Positions 25,088-34,635 are shown, numbered from the stretch's first letter. The stretch: DNA of 64,000 bases from DAIOXA01 sp050949165 (GCA_050949165.1 JBMNFF010000012.1:1-64000), one strand, 5' to 3'. Numbers and translations: made by a program. The notes: generated by a model from the letters alone, not told the origin.

Positions 25088-26047
25088 TTATCCCCCCAGC
25101 AGGGGTTGGTCAAAGTAAAAGAGGGCTTCGTTGATGGCGAAAATATCGTACTTGCCCTGGGTGATGAAGTACTGGATGATGACGTCAAAGAGCTGGCTGC
25201 GGGACAGGGTATAGCCGGCCCGCTCCAGCAAAACCTTGGTTTCCTGCAAGTTGAGTTCCAGGGCGATGGCCAGGGCCACAGCGGTCCTCTTGCTGGGGGT
25301 GTAGCCCCTGATGCTGCGAATCTTGGAAAACAGCTTGCGGTCGATATTGGCCCGCTTGTACACTTCCACATCGGTTTTGCCCTTGGCGTCGATGAGCCGA
25401 AAGAGGGTCTGGGCAAAGGACTCGTCCAGGTCCTGAATAATATCGTCCAGCCCCGCCGGTTTGGCCATCCTCTCGGTGACCGGCATGTACATGGGGCTTT
25501 CCAGGAGCTGCCGCTCCCCGACATAATGTTCATCCACATAGGCCTGGATTGGTTCCAGCAGTTCCTTGCCCGGAGCAAAGGCCTCCTTATCGAAGACCAC
25601 CAGGTACACGTGCATGTCCTCCTCGGCCAGGAAGTCGGCGATTGCCCCGACGGCAATGTCCACTGCCTCGGCCATGGGATATCCGTAAATTCCCGTGGAA
25701 ATCAGGGGGAAGGCGATTGATTCGCAGCCGCACTCCCTGGCCAGCTTGAGAGAGTTGAGATAGCAATTTCGCAGCAGTTCTGCTTCTCCCTGCTGTCCGC
25801 CCTGCCAAATGGGCCCCACAGTGTGGATAATCCTTTTGGCGGGCAGGCGGTAGCCTTGGGTGGTGACGGCCTGCCCCGTCTCGCACCCGCCGATTGCCTC
25901 GCACTCTCGCTGTAACTCCTGGGGGCCCGCCGCGCGGAAAATCGCGCCGCAGACGCCTCCGCCCATTCTCAGGGCAGAATTGGCGGCGTTGACAATGGCG
26001 TCGACCCTCATCTTAGTGATGTCGTTCTCGACTATTTCCAGGGGCAT
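25088..26047 (-). CDS. macrodomain protein with C-terminal helical domain
   Basis: A 319-residue protein. Residues ~1-160 are a MacroD/YmdB-type macrodomain (VDAIVNAANSALRMGGGV, the key ADP-ribose loop; ISTGIYGYP, the distal loop), able to bind or remove ADP-ribose from proteins or O-acetyl-ADP-ribose. Residues ~175-319 form a helical domain containing KIRSIRGYTPSKRTAVALAI and LERAGYTLSRS, a helix-turn-helix-like element found fused to macrodomains in Firmicutes. GGAGGT supports the ATG at 26047. Divergent from natA; an ADP-ribosylglycohydrolase lies 2.4 kb away. Confidence 0.88.
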   Translation of the reverse strand: MPLEIVENDITKMRVDAIVNAANSALRMGGGVCGAIFRAAGPQELQRECEAIGGCETGQAVTTQGYRLPAKRIIHTVGPIWQGGQQGEAELLRNCYLNSLKLARECGCESIAFPLISTGIYGYPMAEAVDIAVGAIADFLAEEDMHVYLVVFDKEAFAPGKELLEPIQAYVDEHYVGERQLLESPMYMPVTERMAKPAGLDDIIQDLDESFAQTLFRLIDAKGKTDVEVYKRANIDRKLFSKIRSIRGYTPSKRTAVALAIALELNLQETKVLLERAGYTLSRSQLFDVIIQYFITQGKYDIFAINEALFYFDQPLLGG

Positions 26048-26409
26048 GGGCAGCACCTCCGTTCAAATCTCCTGATTATTTATTCTGAATCCCGCCGGGA
26101 AAGTCCTTTTTGCCGGAGGTGGAAACAGGACTTTCCCATGTCATACATCATCTCCAACGGGGTCTTACCTCTGCTGAAGTAGTTGGCGATTAATCCGGTG
26201 TGGCAAAACTCGGTGGCAAAAGCGAATATTGGATTTTATAAAGACCTATTCTGTTGAGCAAAAGCGACAGTTCTGCTATCTTGGTATTGTGACTAAAGCC
26301 TGGAAGGATTGCGATGGGGTTTGAGCAGGTGAATCACAAGCCACCTCGTGCGCGCAAAGATTGATTTGGACAACTAATATACGATTTTTCTCGGAAGGAG
26401 TAGACGGTT
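26048..26409. other. 362-base intergenic region with an 11-bp inverted repeat
   Basis: Between the divergent macrodomain and natA genes. GGGAAAGTCCT at 26097-26107 and AGGACTTTCCC at 26127-26137 form a perfect inverted repeat with a 19-base loop. It sits just upstream of the macrodomain gene on the reverse strand and could be an operator or leader hairpin. No gene is seen in the remainder. Confidence 0.5.
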
Positions 26410-27141
26410 TTGATCGAGATCAAGGAACTTAGCAAGCGCTTTAAAAAAGTGCTGGCCGTGGACAGGATCAGCTTCAGGGTGGCCAGGGGGGAGATTGTCG
26501 GGCTGCTGGGAGAAAACGGCGCCGGCAAGACCACCACCCTGCGCATGCTGGCCACCATGCTAAAGCCCACGGAGGGCACGGCCCTGGTCAACGGCTATGA
26601 CATCGTAAGGGACCAGGACGAGGTCCGGGGTGAGATCGGCATCCTCTTTGGCGGCGAAGTGGGCCTCTATGACCGGCTCACCGCCAGGGAAAACATCAGC
26701 TATTTTGCCGAGCTCAACGGCATGTCCAAAGTGGAAACCGAGAAGAGCATCCAGGAGCTGGTGCAGCTCTTGGACATGGAGGAATACATTGACCGCCGGG
26801 TGGGCAAGTTCTCCCGAGGCATGAAGCAGAAGGTGGCCATAGCCCGCTCCATCGTCCACAAGCCTACGGTGATGCTCTTCGACGAGCCCACCGCCGGCTT
26901 GGATGTCACCGCTGCCCGAATCGTTCAGGACTTCATCATCCGCTGCAAGCGGGATAATAAGGCTATCATCTTCTCCAGCCACAGTATGGCGGAAGTGGAA
27001 AAGCTCTGCGACCGGATTGTGATGATCCACAGGGGCAGAATCTTGGAACAGGGCACTGTGGCAGAGCTGAAGGAAAAGTATCACCACGACAATATGGAAG
27101 AAATCTTTGTGCGCTTGGCAGGTGAGAACAATGGGCTTTAA
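26410..27141 (+). CDS. natA: ABC transporter ATP-binding protein, NatA-type
   Basis: A 243-residue ATPase with Walker A GENGAGKTTTL (~35-45), signature SRGMKQKVAIARSI, Walker B VMLFDEPTAGLDV and the H-loop SSHSMAEVEKL. It energises the NatB-type permease whose ATG overlaps its 3' end. NatAB systems export Na+ or act on related substrates in Bacillus; the substrate here is inferred by similarity only. TTG start with GGAAGGAG upstream. Confidence 0.9.
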   Translation: MIEIKELSKRFKKVLAVDRISFRVARGEIVGLLGENGAGKTTTLRMLATMLKPTEGTALVNGYDIVRDQDEVRGEIGILFGGEVGLYDRLTARENISYFAELNGMSKVETEKSIQELVQLLDMEEYIDRRVGKFSRGMKQKVAIARSIVHKPTVMLFDEPTAGLDVTAARIVQDFIIRCKRDNKAIIFSSHSMAEVEKLCDRIVMIHRGRILEQGTVAELKEKYHHDNMEEIFVRLAGENNGL

Positions 27142-28313
27142 TATAATCAAGCTGGTATTCAAGAAGGAACTGAAGGATATCTTCCGGGACCGCAAGACCT
27201 TGATCACTGGCGTCCTCATCCCCATCATCATCTTCCCGCTGCTCTTTACCGTCATCGGCTTTAGCATGGACAAGTCCGCTGAGCAAGTGGAACAGAACCT
27301 GACGGTGGCCATTGCTGATGCCGGGAGCAGCGCCTTGGCCCAGTTCCTCAGGACCCAAGAGCAGTTAAAGTTAGTGGACTCCACAGATATCGAGGACGAT
27401 ATCAAAAGCGGCAAGATTCTGGTGGGCATCGAGATTCCCGCCGACTTTGACGCCAAGGTCGGGGCCGAGGAGCCGGCAGATTTGGTCCTGGCCTATGACA
27501 ATGCCAGCCAGCCCTCCCAGATGGCCATGGGCATTGTGGAGGGTCTGGTCAATGCGTATTCCAAGGCCATTGTCCAGCAGCGGCTGGAGAGCAGGAATAT
27601 CAGCGGTGACCTCCTGACCCCGGTTCTGATCGAGACCAGGACCATGGTGGCCGAGGAGGAGGGCTTTGGCAAATTCATGCTCTCCCTGCTGCTCCCCCTG
27701 ATGCTGGTCATCTTTAGCATAACCGGGCCCATGGCCGCCGCCGTGGATCTGGGCGCCGGCGAGAAGGAGCGGGGCACCCTGGAGCCCTTGCTGACCACCA
27801 AGGCGGGGCGCTTGTCCCTGCTCTGGGGCAAGTTTGCCGCCATTACTGTCATGGGGGTGCTGGGCACCATGGCGTCCTCTGCTGGGCCTCTTCCTGTCCA
27901 TGCAGCAGGAAGGGGGTTTGTTCCAGGGCAGCGCTGCCACGGTGGAACCCTTTACCCTCGTCCTCATCGGGATTGTGACGCTGCTTCTGACCATGGTCTT
28001 CGGAGCTCTGGAGCTGGCTATCAGCATCTACGCTCGTTCCTTTAAAGAGGCCCAGACCTACATTTCGCCCTTGATGATGATATCCTTTGTCCCCACTTAC
28101 GCCACCTATATGCTGGATGCCAAGAATATCGAGACCTTCTACTTCCACATTCCCCTGGCCAATATCTCCTGCATCCTCAAGGAATTCCTGGCCGGAATCT
28201 ACAACTACACCCATATCGGCATCACCTTTGCCTGGGTTATCGTGTATATCGTGGGGGCGGTGCTCTTTGCCCGCTACATGTTCAGCAAGGAAGAGGTAAT
28301 CTTCCGCACCTAG
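27131..28313 (+). pseudogene. natB: ABC transporter permease NatB-type, split by a one-base frameshift
   Basis: Two frames join into a ~393-residue ABC-2 permease. The first (from ATG 27131) has an N-terminal TM (LITGVLIPIIIFPLLF), a large extracytoplasmic domain and the TM LLLPLMLVIFSITGPMAAA with LGAGEKERGTLEPLLT. After ITVMGVLGTMAS the frame shifts by one base near 27877 and continues LLGLFLSMQQEG through four further TMs to 28313. Removing one base restores a continuous family match. Whether the break is biological or a sequencing error is unresolved. Confidence 0.82.
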
Positions 28314-28323
28314 AAGGAGGCCA

Positions 28324-28357
28324 GGAACCCCACCTCTATGCATAGGGACGGGTTTCC
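28324..28357. repeat. GGGACGG-family palindromic repeat
   Basis: An imperfect ~34-bp palindrome centred on CTATGCATAG carries CATAGGGACGGGTTTCC, the same core found at 34359, 41075, 41814 and 49691. Confidence 0.5.
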
Positions 28358-28358
28358 G

Positions 28359-28399
28359 GATACAACAGGGGGGCATTTGCGGCAGCCCCCTGTATCTTT
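28359..28399 (+). terminator. intrinsic terminator of natAB
   Basis: GATAC-A-ACAGGGGGGC pairs with GCCCCCTGTATC across a 10-base loop and ends in TTTA. Confidence 0.7.
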
Positions 28400-28467
28400 A
28401 TTGGACAGGACTTTTTTAGATAGGTGTCCATACTATTCTTAGGCTAAATTTGTAAGGGGGGGCTGTT

Positions 28468-29310
28468 ATGGCACTCATGTGCGTGGGGGCTATGCTGGGG
28501 GACATCGCGGGCTCTCAATATGAGTGGCACAATATCAAGCACAAGCCCCAGGAACTGATTACCAGCAATAGCTCCTTCACCGACGATACCGTGTTGACCT
28601 ATGCCATTGCCCTGGGAACCATGGCTGGCTTGGAAAGGGTAGACCGGAAAACCCTCCTGACCGACGGCAGCGCCCAGAAAATAGTCAGCGCGGAGATTGC
28701 CCGGTCAGTCAAGGCTTTAGCCCGCAGTTACCCCGATGCCGGTTATGGAGGTTCTTTTCTGCGCTGGCTCCACTCCGATACATTTGATCCCTATGGCAGC
28801 TGGGGAAATGGTTCGGCCATGCGGGCTTCCTTTCCCGGCTGGGTGGCATATTCTTTGGCGGAAGCTGAACTATTAGGCCGCCTCTCGGCGGAAGTTACCC
28901 ATAACCACCCATTGGGCATCAAGGGGGCTGTAGTAGTAGCAGGGGGCATTTTCCTCCTGCGCCAAGGCCGGAGCAAGGCGGAGCTGGCTGCCTATGTCCA
29001 GCAGTACTACCATATCCCTTCCCTGGACGAGATTCGGCCCGGCTACGCATTTGACGTGAGTTGTGAGGGCTCTGTTCCCCAGGCCATTGCCGCCTTCCTG
29101 GAAGGGACGAGCTTTGAAGATGTCCTGAGATTAGCTATATCCATTGGCGGCGACAGCGACACCATTGCTGCTATTGCCGGGAGTATAGCAGAGGCGGCCT
29201 ATCCTGTGCCTCTGCCCTTGCTTGAGCGGGGACTGGCCAAGTTGGACAATTTTTTGCGGGAAACAGTTGAGCGGGTATCAGGCTATCTCAAGATAAAGGC
29301 GCGGAGGTGA
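28468..29310 (+). CDS. ADP-ribosylglycohydrolase family protein
   Basis: A 280-residue DraG/ARH-type hydrolase that removes ADP-ribose from modified targets using a di-Mg site. Metal ligands are seen in NSSFTDDTVLTYAIA near residue 35 and ISIGGDSDTIAAIAG near residue 230, with GDIAGSQYEW at the N-terminus. Substrate (arginine-ADP-ribose, nucleoside or other) is unknown. ATG after GGGGGG. It is translationally coupled to the PHP gene, whose coding start lies just after its stop. Confidence 0.92.
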   Translation: MALMCVGAMLGDIAGSQYEWHNIKHKPQELITSNSSFTDDTVLTYAIALGTMAGLERVDRKTLLTDGSAQKIVSAEIARSVKALARSYPDAGYGGSFLRWLHSDTFDPYGSWGNGSAMRASFPGWVAYSLAEAELLGRLSAEVTHNHPLGIKGAVVVAGGIFLLRQGRSKAELAAYVQQYYHIPSLDEIRPGYAFDVSCEGSVPQAIAAFLEGTSFEDVLRLAISIGGDSDTIAAIAGSIAEAAYPVPLPLLERGLAKLDNFLRETVERVSGYLKIKARR

Positions 29311-29315
29311 GGGAA

Positions 29316-30203
29316 GTGGCCAATGAACTGGACCTGCACATGCATTCCAGCATCAGCATCGACGGTGAGTACTCGCCGGCAGAATTGATGCAGCTCTGCC
29401 GGGCCAGGGGCTTAAAGACGGTGGCCCTGACGGACCACAATACCATGGAGGGAATTGCCGAAGCCCGGGAGGCAGCCGAAGCCCTGGGCTTAGAATTAAT
29501 CCCCGGCATTGAACTGGATTGCCAGTTCCAGGGGGTAAATGTGCACCTGCTGGGGTATGGAATTCAGCCCAGCCAAGGATTGGCAGCCTATGGGCAGGAC
29601 CTCATAGAGCAGGAGCAAGCTGCCTCTTCGGTGCGGATCCGGTTGGTCCAAGAACTGGGTATCTCCCTGGATGTGGATCAGGTAAGGGCCCTCTCTCGCC
29701 AGGGAATAGTGACCGGGGAGGTAATTGCAGAGGTGGCCCTAGGGGATAAGAGGAACCTCCATAACCCACTGCTGGCGCCCTACCGGGAAGGGGGGGCGCG
29801 CAGCGATAACCCCTATGTGAATTTTTATTGGGACACCTGCGCCCAGGGGAAGCCGGCTTATGTTCCCGTGGAATTCATCAGCCTTGCGGAAGCGGTGCGC
29901 TTGGTCAAAGAGGCCGGCGGCTTTCCGGTGCTGGCCCATCCCGGCATCAATATCGGTGTCAATGGGGACTTGCTTCGAGGCATAGTCGGTTGCGGCGTTG
30001 AAGGTATAGAGGTATACAGCAGCTATCACGATGCCGCTACCGTTGCCTATTATAAAGCACAGGCGGAAGCCTATAACTTACTGAAAACCCTGGGCAGCGA
30101 TTTTCATGGTAAGACCAAGCCTGCCGTCCAATTGGGAGGCATAGACTGCCCCGAGGAAGCGGCAATCAGTGCAGGCATCCGCCGGGCGCTGGGATCTCGA
30201 TAG
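29316..30203 (+). CDS. PHP domain phosphoesterase
   Basis: A ~295-residue PHP-family metal-dependent phosphoesterase resembling 3',5'-nucleoside bisphosphate phosphatases. Metal ligands appear in DLHMHSSISIDGEYSP, VALTDHNTMEG, PGIELDC, LAHPGINIG, SSYHD and GSDFHGK. GTG 29316 is chosen because GGAGG lies eight bases before it; GTG 29307 overlapping the upstream stop is the alternative. Possibly co-transcribed with the ADP-ribosylglycohydrolase. Confidence 0.9.
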   Translation: MANELDLHMHSSISIDGEYSPAELMQLCRARGLKTVALTDHNTMEGIAEAREAAEALGLELIPGIELDCQFQGVNVHLLGYGIQPSQGLAAYGQDLIEQEQAASSVRIRLVQELGISLDVDQVRALSRQGIVTGEVIAEVALGDKRNLHNPLLAPYREGGARSDNPYVNFYWDTCAQGKPAYVPVEFISLAEAVRLVKEAGGFPVLAHPGINIGVNGDLLRGIVGCGVEGIEVYSSYHDAATVAYYKAQAEAYNLLKTLGSDFHGKTKPAVQLGGIDCPEEAAISAGIRRALGSR

Positions 30204-30280
30204 GGGCCTCTACTGGCCTCCCTCTTTTTTAGAGCGCAATTCTTTATCCCCGGTTTTGGAACAATACAAATAGGGGTTCA

Positions 30281-30289
30281 TGCTATAAT
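30281..30289 (+). promoter_or_regulatory. extended -10 promoter for cobO
   Basis: TGCTATAAT lies about 35 bases before the cobO start. No good -35 is seen at 17 bases, as expected for an extended -10. Confidence 0.55.
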
Positions 30290-30323
30290 CAGAGCTGAGA
30301 GTAAGAGCTGAAAGGAGATTGCC

Positions 30324-30911
30324 ATGAGCTTCAGAGGATATGTCCAGGTGTACACCGGCAACGGCAAAGGCAAGACCACCGCCGCCATGGGCTTGGCCCT
30401 TCGGGCCCTGGGGGCGGGCAAGAAGGTCTTGTTCATGCAGTTTATGAAGGCCAGGGGCTACAGTGAACACAAGATGCTGGAAGAACTGTCCCCCAATCTC
30501 ACCTTAAAGACCCTGGGCAAGCCCTTCTTTGTCATCGAGGAAGGGGCCATGCCCGAGGAAGAACTGGCCAAGTGGCGCAAGCAGGCGGTAATCTTTCCCC
30601 CGGGGCAACCGCCGGCAGAGTATGTCCAGTTGATGAAGGAAGGCCTGGATATGGCCCGGGAGGCGCTGAGGGGAAAAGAATACCAGCTGGTGGTCCTGGA
30701 CGAACTGGTGGTGGCCCTGCACTTTGGCCTGGTCCAGTGGGAAGATATCTGCTCCCTCATCGACCAAAAAAGCCATGATGTCGAACTGGTCTTGACGGGA
30801 AGGGGCGCCCCGCCCGAACTGATAGAGAAAGCCGACCTGGTCACCGAGATGCGGGAAATCAAGCATTACTTTACCCAGGGAGTCCAAGCCCGCCGGGGTA
30901 TCGAGAACTAG
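30324..30911 (+). CDS. cobO: cob(I)yrinic acid a,c-diamide adenosyltransferase
   Basis: A 195-residue CobO/BtuR-type enzyme that adenosylates corrinoids in cobalamin synthesis or salvage. P-loop YTGNGKGKTTAAMG near residue 11, VVLDELVVALHFG (~128-140) and VLTGRGAPPELIEKADLVTEM near the C-terminus are diagnostic. No other cobalamin gene is nearby, so it probably works in salvage. ATG after AAAGGAG. The map gene follows by 14 bases. Confidence 0.94.
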   Translation: MSFRGYVQVYTGNGKGKTTAAMGLALRALGAGKKVLFMQFMKARGYSEHKMLEELSPNLTLKTLGKPFFVIEEGAMPEEELAKWRKQAVIFPPGQPPAEYVQLMKEGLDMAREALRGKEYQLVVLDELVVALHFGLVQWEDICSLIDQKSHDVELVLTGRGAPPELIEKADLVTEMREIKHYFTQGVQARRGIEN

Positions 30912-30925
30912 AGAGAAGCGGTTGC

Positions 30926-31801
30926 ATGGAAAAAAAGCTGGGAAGGAATGAACCATGTTGGTGCGGCAGCGGCCAAAAATACAAGCAATGCCATGCCGCC
31001 ATGGACGAGAAGATCCATCAGTATGATAAGCAGGGGTGTATCGTGCCGCCCCGGGAGATTATCAAGAACTCCCGACAGATTGCCGCTATCCGCCAAAGCG
31101 CCCTGGTCAATATCGCCGTTCTCGATTATGTGGCTGAACAGATTGGGGAAGGGATGACCACCGAAGAGATCGACCAGTTGGTCTATCAGAAGACCAAGGA
31201 GTTGGGGGGGATTCCCGCACCCCTGGACTATCAGGGCTACCCCAAGAGTGTCTGCACCTCCGTCAATGATCAGGTCTGCCACGGCATTCCCTCGGACCAG
31301 GTGGTTCTGAAGAGCGGCGATATAATCAATGTCGATGTCTCCACCATCTTGAACGGCTACTTTTCCGATTCCTCGCGGATGTTCTGTATCGGTGAGGTGG
31401 ACCCGGCGAAGGAAGCCTTGGTGCAGGTGGTGCGGGAATGTGTCGAGGCGGGCCTGGCTCAGGTACGGCCCTGGGGCTTTTTGGGAGATGTGGGCCATGC
31501 CGTCCAGGTTCATGCTGAGGAAAACGGCTACTCGGTGGTCAGAGAATTCGGCGGCCACGGTGTAGGCCTGGAATTTCACGAGGAACCTTGGGTGAGCTTT
31601 GTGGCCAAGCCCAATACCGGCATGCTGATGGTGCCGGGGATGATCTTTACCATCGAACCCATGATCAATATGGGCAAGCCGGATATTTTCCTGGACCGGG
31701 GCAACGGCTGGACCGCCTATACCGCCGACGGCCTGCCCTCGGCCCAGTGGGAGATCATGGTCCTGGTTACCGAGGACGGCTGCGAAGTCCTGGCCTATTA
31801 G
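30926..31801 (+). CDS. map: type I methionine aminopeptidase with SEC-C zinc motif
   Basis: A 291-residue enzyme that removes N-terminal Met. An N-terminal SEC-C motif (RNEPCWCGSGQKYKQCH, ~6-23) precedes the pita-bread peptidase domain. Metal ligands are seen in NVDVSTILNGYFSDSSR (two Asp), GHGVGLEFHEEPWV (His and substrate His) and TIEPMINMG (Glu); the last Glu is in WEIMVLVTEDG. SEC-C forms are common second copies in Firmicutes. ATG follows AGAGAAGCGG, a weak site. Confidence 0.94.
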   Translation: MEKKLGRNEPCWCGSGQKYKQCHAAMDEKIHQYDKQGCIVPPREIIKNSRQIAAIRQSALVNIAVLDYVAEQIGEGMTTEEIDQLVYQKTKELGGIPAPLDYQGYPKSVCTSVNDQVCHGIPSDQVVLKSGDIINVDVSTILNGYFSDSSRMFCIGEVDPAKEALVQVVRECVEAGLAQVRPWGFLGDVGHAVQVHAEENGYSVVREFGGHGVGLEFHEEPWVSFVAKPNTGMLMVPGMIFTIEPMINMGKPDIFLDRGNGWTAYTADGLPSAQWEIMVLVTEDGCEVLAY

Positions 31802-31877
31802 GATTTGGATAGCCCTCTGCAGATTCATCCTCATTACTCCGCCAGTTCCAGATTAAGTAAATATTCCTGCCGACCTT

Positions 31878-31900
31878 TCCCTCCAAAGAGGGATTTTTTT
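31878..31900 (+). terminator. intrinsic terminator
   Basis: TCCCTC-CAAA-GAGGGA followed by seven T. It ends transcription from map. Confidence 0.85.
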
Positions 31901-32011
31901 ATTAAGCCAGAAATATCTATATGGGGTTTGAGTTTAGCCCCCGGCCCGATTAGGAAGGGAGCTTTTACCCTACACTATGGTAAGGGAAACAAATTTTTAG
32001 GGTGGAATAGA

Positions 32012-33442
32012 ATGAATAGGTACGATTGCATTGTTGTTGGCGCCGGACCGGCTGGAATCTTCGCTTGTTACGAACTCTCTCTGCGTTCTCCGGGAATCCG
32101 GGTGTTGCTCCTGGAGAAGGGCAATGACTTATTCCATAGGAGCTGTCCAATTATCCAGGGCAAGGTTCAGTTCTGCCCCCTGCCTGGGGGCAATAAAACC
32201 TATCCCGGCTGCCAGCCCGCTTGCTCCATCACCAATGGTTTCGGGGGCGCCGGCGCCTGGAGCGACGGCAAATTTAACATCACCACCGAGTTCGGGGGGT
32301 GGATGACCGATTATCTCAGCACCGCCCAGGTCTTAGAGCTCCTGGAATATGTGGACAAAATTAACCTGGAGCACGGCGCCACCCCGGAGATCACCAATCC
32401 CAATACCGAGGCCGTGCGCAAAATAGAGGCCCGGGCCTATGCCGCAGGGCTCAAATTGTTGCGAGCCAAGGTGAGGCACCTGGGCACCGAGTACAATATT
32501 AAAATTCTCAAATCTGTATACGAGTACCTCAGGGACAAAGTCGAGATGCGCTTCCGCACCGCGGTGGCGGACATCATCACCGTCCGGGAGGATGGGGCCC
32601 TGAGGGTAAAGGGCGTTATCACCCAGGACGGTGAGGAATACCTGAGCGATTTTGTCTTTATCGCCCCAGGTCGAGATGGTTCCGGCTGGTTGACGGACAT
32701 CCTCGGTCGGCGAAAAATACCCATGTACAATAACCAAGTGGATGTGGGAGTCCGGGTCGAGACCTCCGACATAGTCATGCGGGAAATCAATGAGAACCTC
32801 TACGAAGGGAAGTTCATCTACAATACTTCAGTGGGCACCCAGGTGCGGACCTTTTGCAGCAATCCCTCCGGCCATGTCGTGGTGGAAAACCACAGCGGCG
32901 TGATTGCCGCCAACGGCCATGCGTACAACGATCCCAGTCTGGGCTCGGGCAATACCAACTTCGCCCTCCTGGTTTCCCACAGGTTTACCGAACCCTTTAA
33001 CAAGCCCAATGAGTATGCCAGGGAAATCTGCCGGCGAGCCAACGATCTCTCCAGCGGCGGCTTGATTATCCAGAAGTTTGGCGATATCATGCGGGGCAGG
33101 CGCTCCACCGAAAAGCGGATTCAGGAGGGCTTTATCGAGCCGACTCTCAAGGAAGCTGTCCCCGGGGATCTGGGCCTGGTCTTGCCCTACACCACCATGA
33201 AGAGCCTGATCGAGATGACCCATGCCCTGGACAAGGTCACCCCGGGCATCGCCTCGGATCACACCCTCTTCTACGGAGTGGAGGCAAAGTTCTATTCAGC
33301 CCGTCCCAAGTTAACGGTGGAGCTGGAGACCGAGGTCAAGGGACTCTACTGCGGCGGAGACGGCGCCGGCATCACCAGGGGGCTGGCCCAGGCCGGAGCC
33401 TCCGGGGTCTGGGTGGCCAGGTGCATCTTAGATAAGATGTAG
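32012..33442 (+). CDS. NAD(P)/FAD-dependent oxidoreductase (COG2509 type)
   Basis: A 476-residue flavoprotein. The N-terminal Rossmann motif is VVGAGPAGIFACYEL; the middle contains CSITNGFGGAGAWSDGKFN; the C-terminal FAD motif is GLYCGGDGAGITRGLAQAGASG. It matches the uncharacterised FAD-dependent dehydrogenase family COG2509 over full length. Substrate unknown. ATG 32012 is preceded by AGGGTGG. A long upstream in-frame extension overlaps the terminator and was rejected. Confidence 0.9.
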   Translation: MNRYDCIVVGAGPAGIFACYELSLRSPGIRVLLLEKGNDLFHRSCPIIQGKVQFCPLPGGNKTYPGCQPACSITNGFGGAGAWSDGKFNITTEFGGWMTDYLSTAQVLELLEYVDKINLEHGATPEITNPNTEAVRKIEARAYAAGLKLLRAKVRHLGTEYNIKILKSVYEYLRDKVEMRFRTAVADIITVREDGALRVKGVITQDGEEYLSDFVFIAPGRDGSGWLTDILGRRKIPMYNNQVDVGVRVETSDIVMREINENLYEGKFIYNTSVGTQVRTFCSNPSGHVVVENHSGVIAANGHAYNDPSLGSGNTNFALLVSHRFTEPFNKPNEYAREICRRANDLSSGGLIIQKFGDIMRGRRSTEKRIQEGFIEPTLKEAVPGDLGLVLPYTTMKSLIEMTHALDKVTPGIASDHTLFYGVEAKFYSARPKLTVELETEVKGLYCGGDGAGITRGLAQAGASGVWVARCILDKM

Positions 33443-33478
33443 GGGGCGGCTTGTGCCCCTCGCCTGATAGATTAAATC

Positions 33479-33543
33479 CCTGCAGGTGGGAGGAAATCCC
33501 GCCTGCAGGCTACAAAAGACGGGGCCGGTTGGGCCCCGTCTTT
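33479..33543 (+). terminator. double hairpin terminator
   Basis: The first stem (33479-33509) pairs CTGCAGG and GGGA with TCCC and CCTGCAG. The second (33515-33543) is a perfect 12-bp stem, AAAGACGGGGCC with GGCCCCGTCTTT. Together they close the oxidoreductase gene. Confidence 0.75.
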
Positions 33544-33679
33544 AGTTAAAGCTTTGTTCGGTGTGCAAAAATAAAGGAAATTCGCTGTGGGTACACGAAT
33601 ATAATTATCCGAGGTGGAGTAGCAACATCCAGATTAGCTGGCCACTCAGTACCAAAGACCATATAAGGAGGGGATATTA

Positions 33680-34360
33680 ATGAAGTACAAGATTTTTGGG
33701 GACAATTTACCGGCGGTAACCATCACCCTGGACAGGGGGGAGAGCGTCTACAGCCAGTCCGGCGGAATGACCTGGATGACCGACAATTTCCTTATGGAGA
33801 CCAATTTGAAGGGCGGCTTGCTGAAGGGATTGGGCAGGATGCTCACCGGGGAGTCCATCTTTATGGCTACATACACCGCTCAGGCGGATGGCGCAGAGAT
33901 AACCTTTGCCTCTACTTTTCCTGGTTCCATCGTCGCTGCCGACATCGGAGAAAGCAGTATCATCCTGCAGAAGAACGCCTTCCTCTGCGCCCAGCCTACG
34001 GTTGAACTCAGCATGTACGTTACCAAGGGCCTGGGAGCCGGCTTTTTTGGCGGCGAGGGCTTCCTCCTCCAGAGATTGGCCGGCCAGGGCATGGCCTTCT
34101 TCGAAGTGGACGGCACCTGTTATGAAAAGGTCTTGGCGCCGGGAGAAGTGATAAAGGTGGACACCGGCAATGTCGCCGCCTTCCAGGAAGGCGTCGGCTA
34201 CCAGGTAGAGCGGGTTAAGGGCTTTAGAAACATTCTCTTCGGCGGCGAAGGCCTCTTCCTGACCAAGCTCACCGGGCCCGGGAAGGTGTGGCTCCAGACC
34301 ATGCCTCTGTCGGGTTTTGCCGCCAGAATCATTCCCTTCTTGCCCAAAAAGAGCGACTAA
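33680..34360 (+). CDS. AIM24/TIGR00266 family protein
   Basis: A 226-residue, beta-rich protein of the TIGR00266 (AIM24) family, with GESVYSQSGGMTWM at the start and repeated GEGFLLQRLAG / GEGLFLTKLTGPG motifs. Bacterial members are small cytosolic proteins of unknown function that form beta-prism-like folds. ATG after GGAGGGG. It stands alone between terminators. Confidence 0.92.
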   Translation: MKYKIFGDNLPAVTITLDRGESVYSQSGGMTWMTDNFLMETNLKGGLLKGLGRMLTGESIFMATYTAQADGAEITFASTFPGSIVAADIGESSIILQKNAFLCAQPTVELSMYVTKGLGAGFFGGEGFLLQRLAGQGMAFFEVDGTCYEKVLAPGEVIKVDTGNVAAFQEGVGYQVERVKGFRNILFGGEGLFLTKLTGPGKVWLQTMPLSGFAARIIPFLPKKSD

Positions 34361-34385
34361 CCACTGGGGACGGTTCCCAGTGGTT
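34359..34385. repeat. GGGACGG-family palindrome
   Basis: AACCACTGGG and CCCAGTGGTT form a perfect 10-bp stem around GACGGTT. It starts within the stop codon of the AIM24 gene. Confidence 0.55.
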
Positions 34386-34461
34386 GTGGGCAGATACCAA
34401 ATTTTTTACAAAAATATGCTGCAAACTGCTGGCAGATACGGTAAGATAAATATGGGTCATC

Positions 34462-34496
34462 GCCACCCCTCAGCAGCGAGGACGGTGGCCTTTTTT
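34462..34496 (+). terminator. intrinsic terminator
   Basis: GCCACC and CCT pair with AGG-type bases and GGTGGC, followed by CTTTTTT. Confidence 0.7.
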
Positions 34497-34635
34497 ACAT
34501 GCTAAGAATTGCTGCTTCCTTACTTTGCCCTTCCGGGGTTTACGCGCTCAGCTTGACCCGCCCCAATAGCCTGGGCGGGAGAGCAGTCGAGGGAAACGAG
34601 AATTTTTCCAAGTAGAATGGGAGGAGATGTCATCT

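Noticed and set aside
30908..31834. 308-codon reverse frame
   Set aside because: Antisense to map; no recognisable domain.
31805..32011. N-terminal extension of the FAD oxidoreductase
   Set aside because: Crosses a strong terminator and lacks a ribosome binding site; the FAD motif begins just after ATG 32012.
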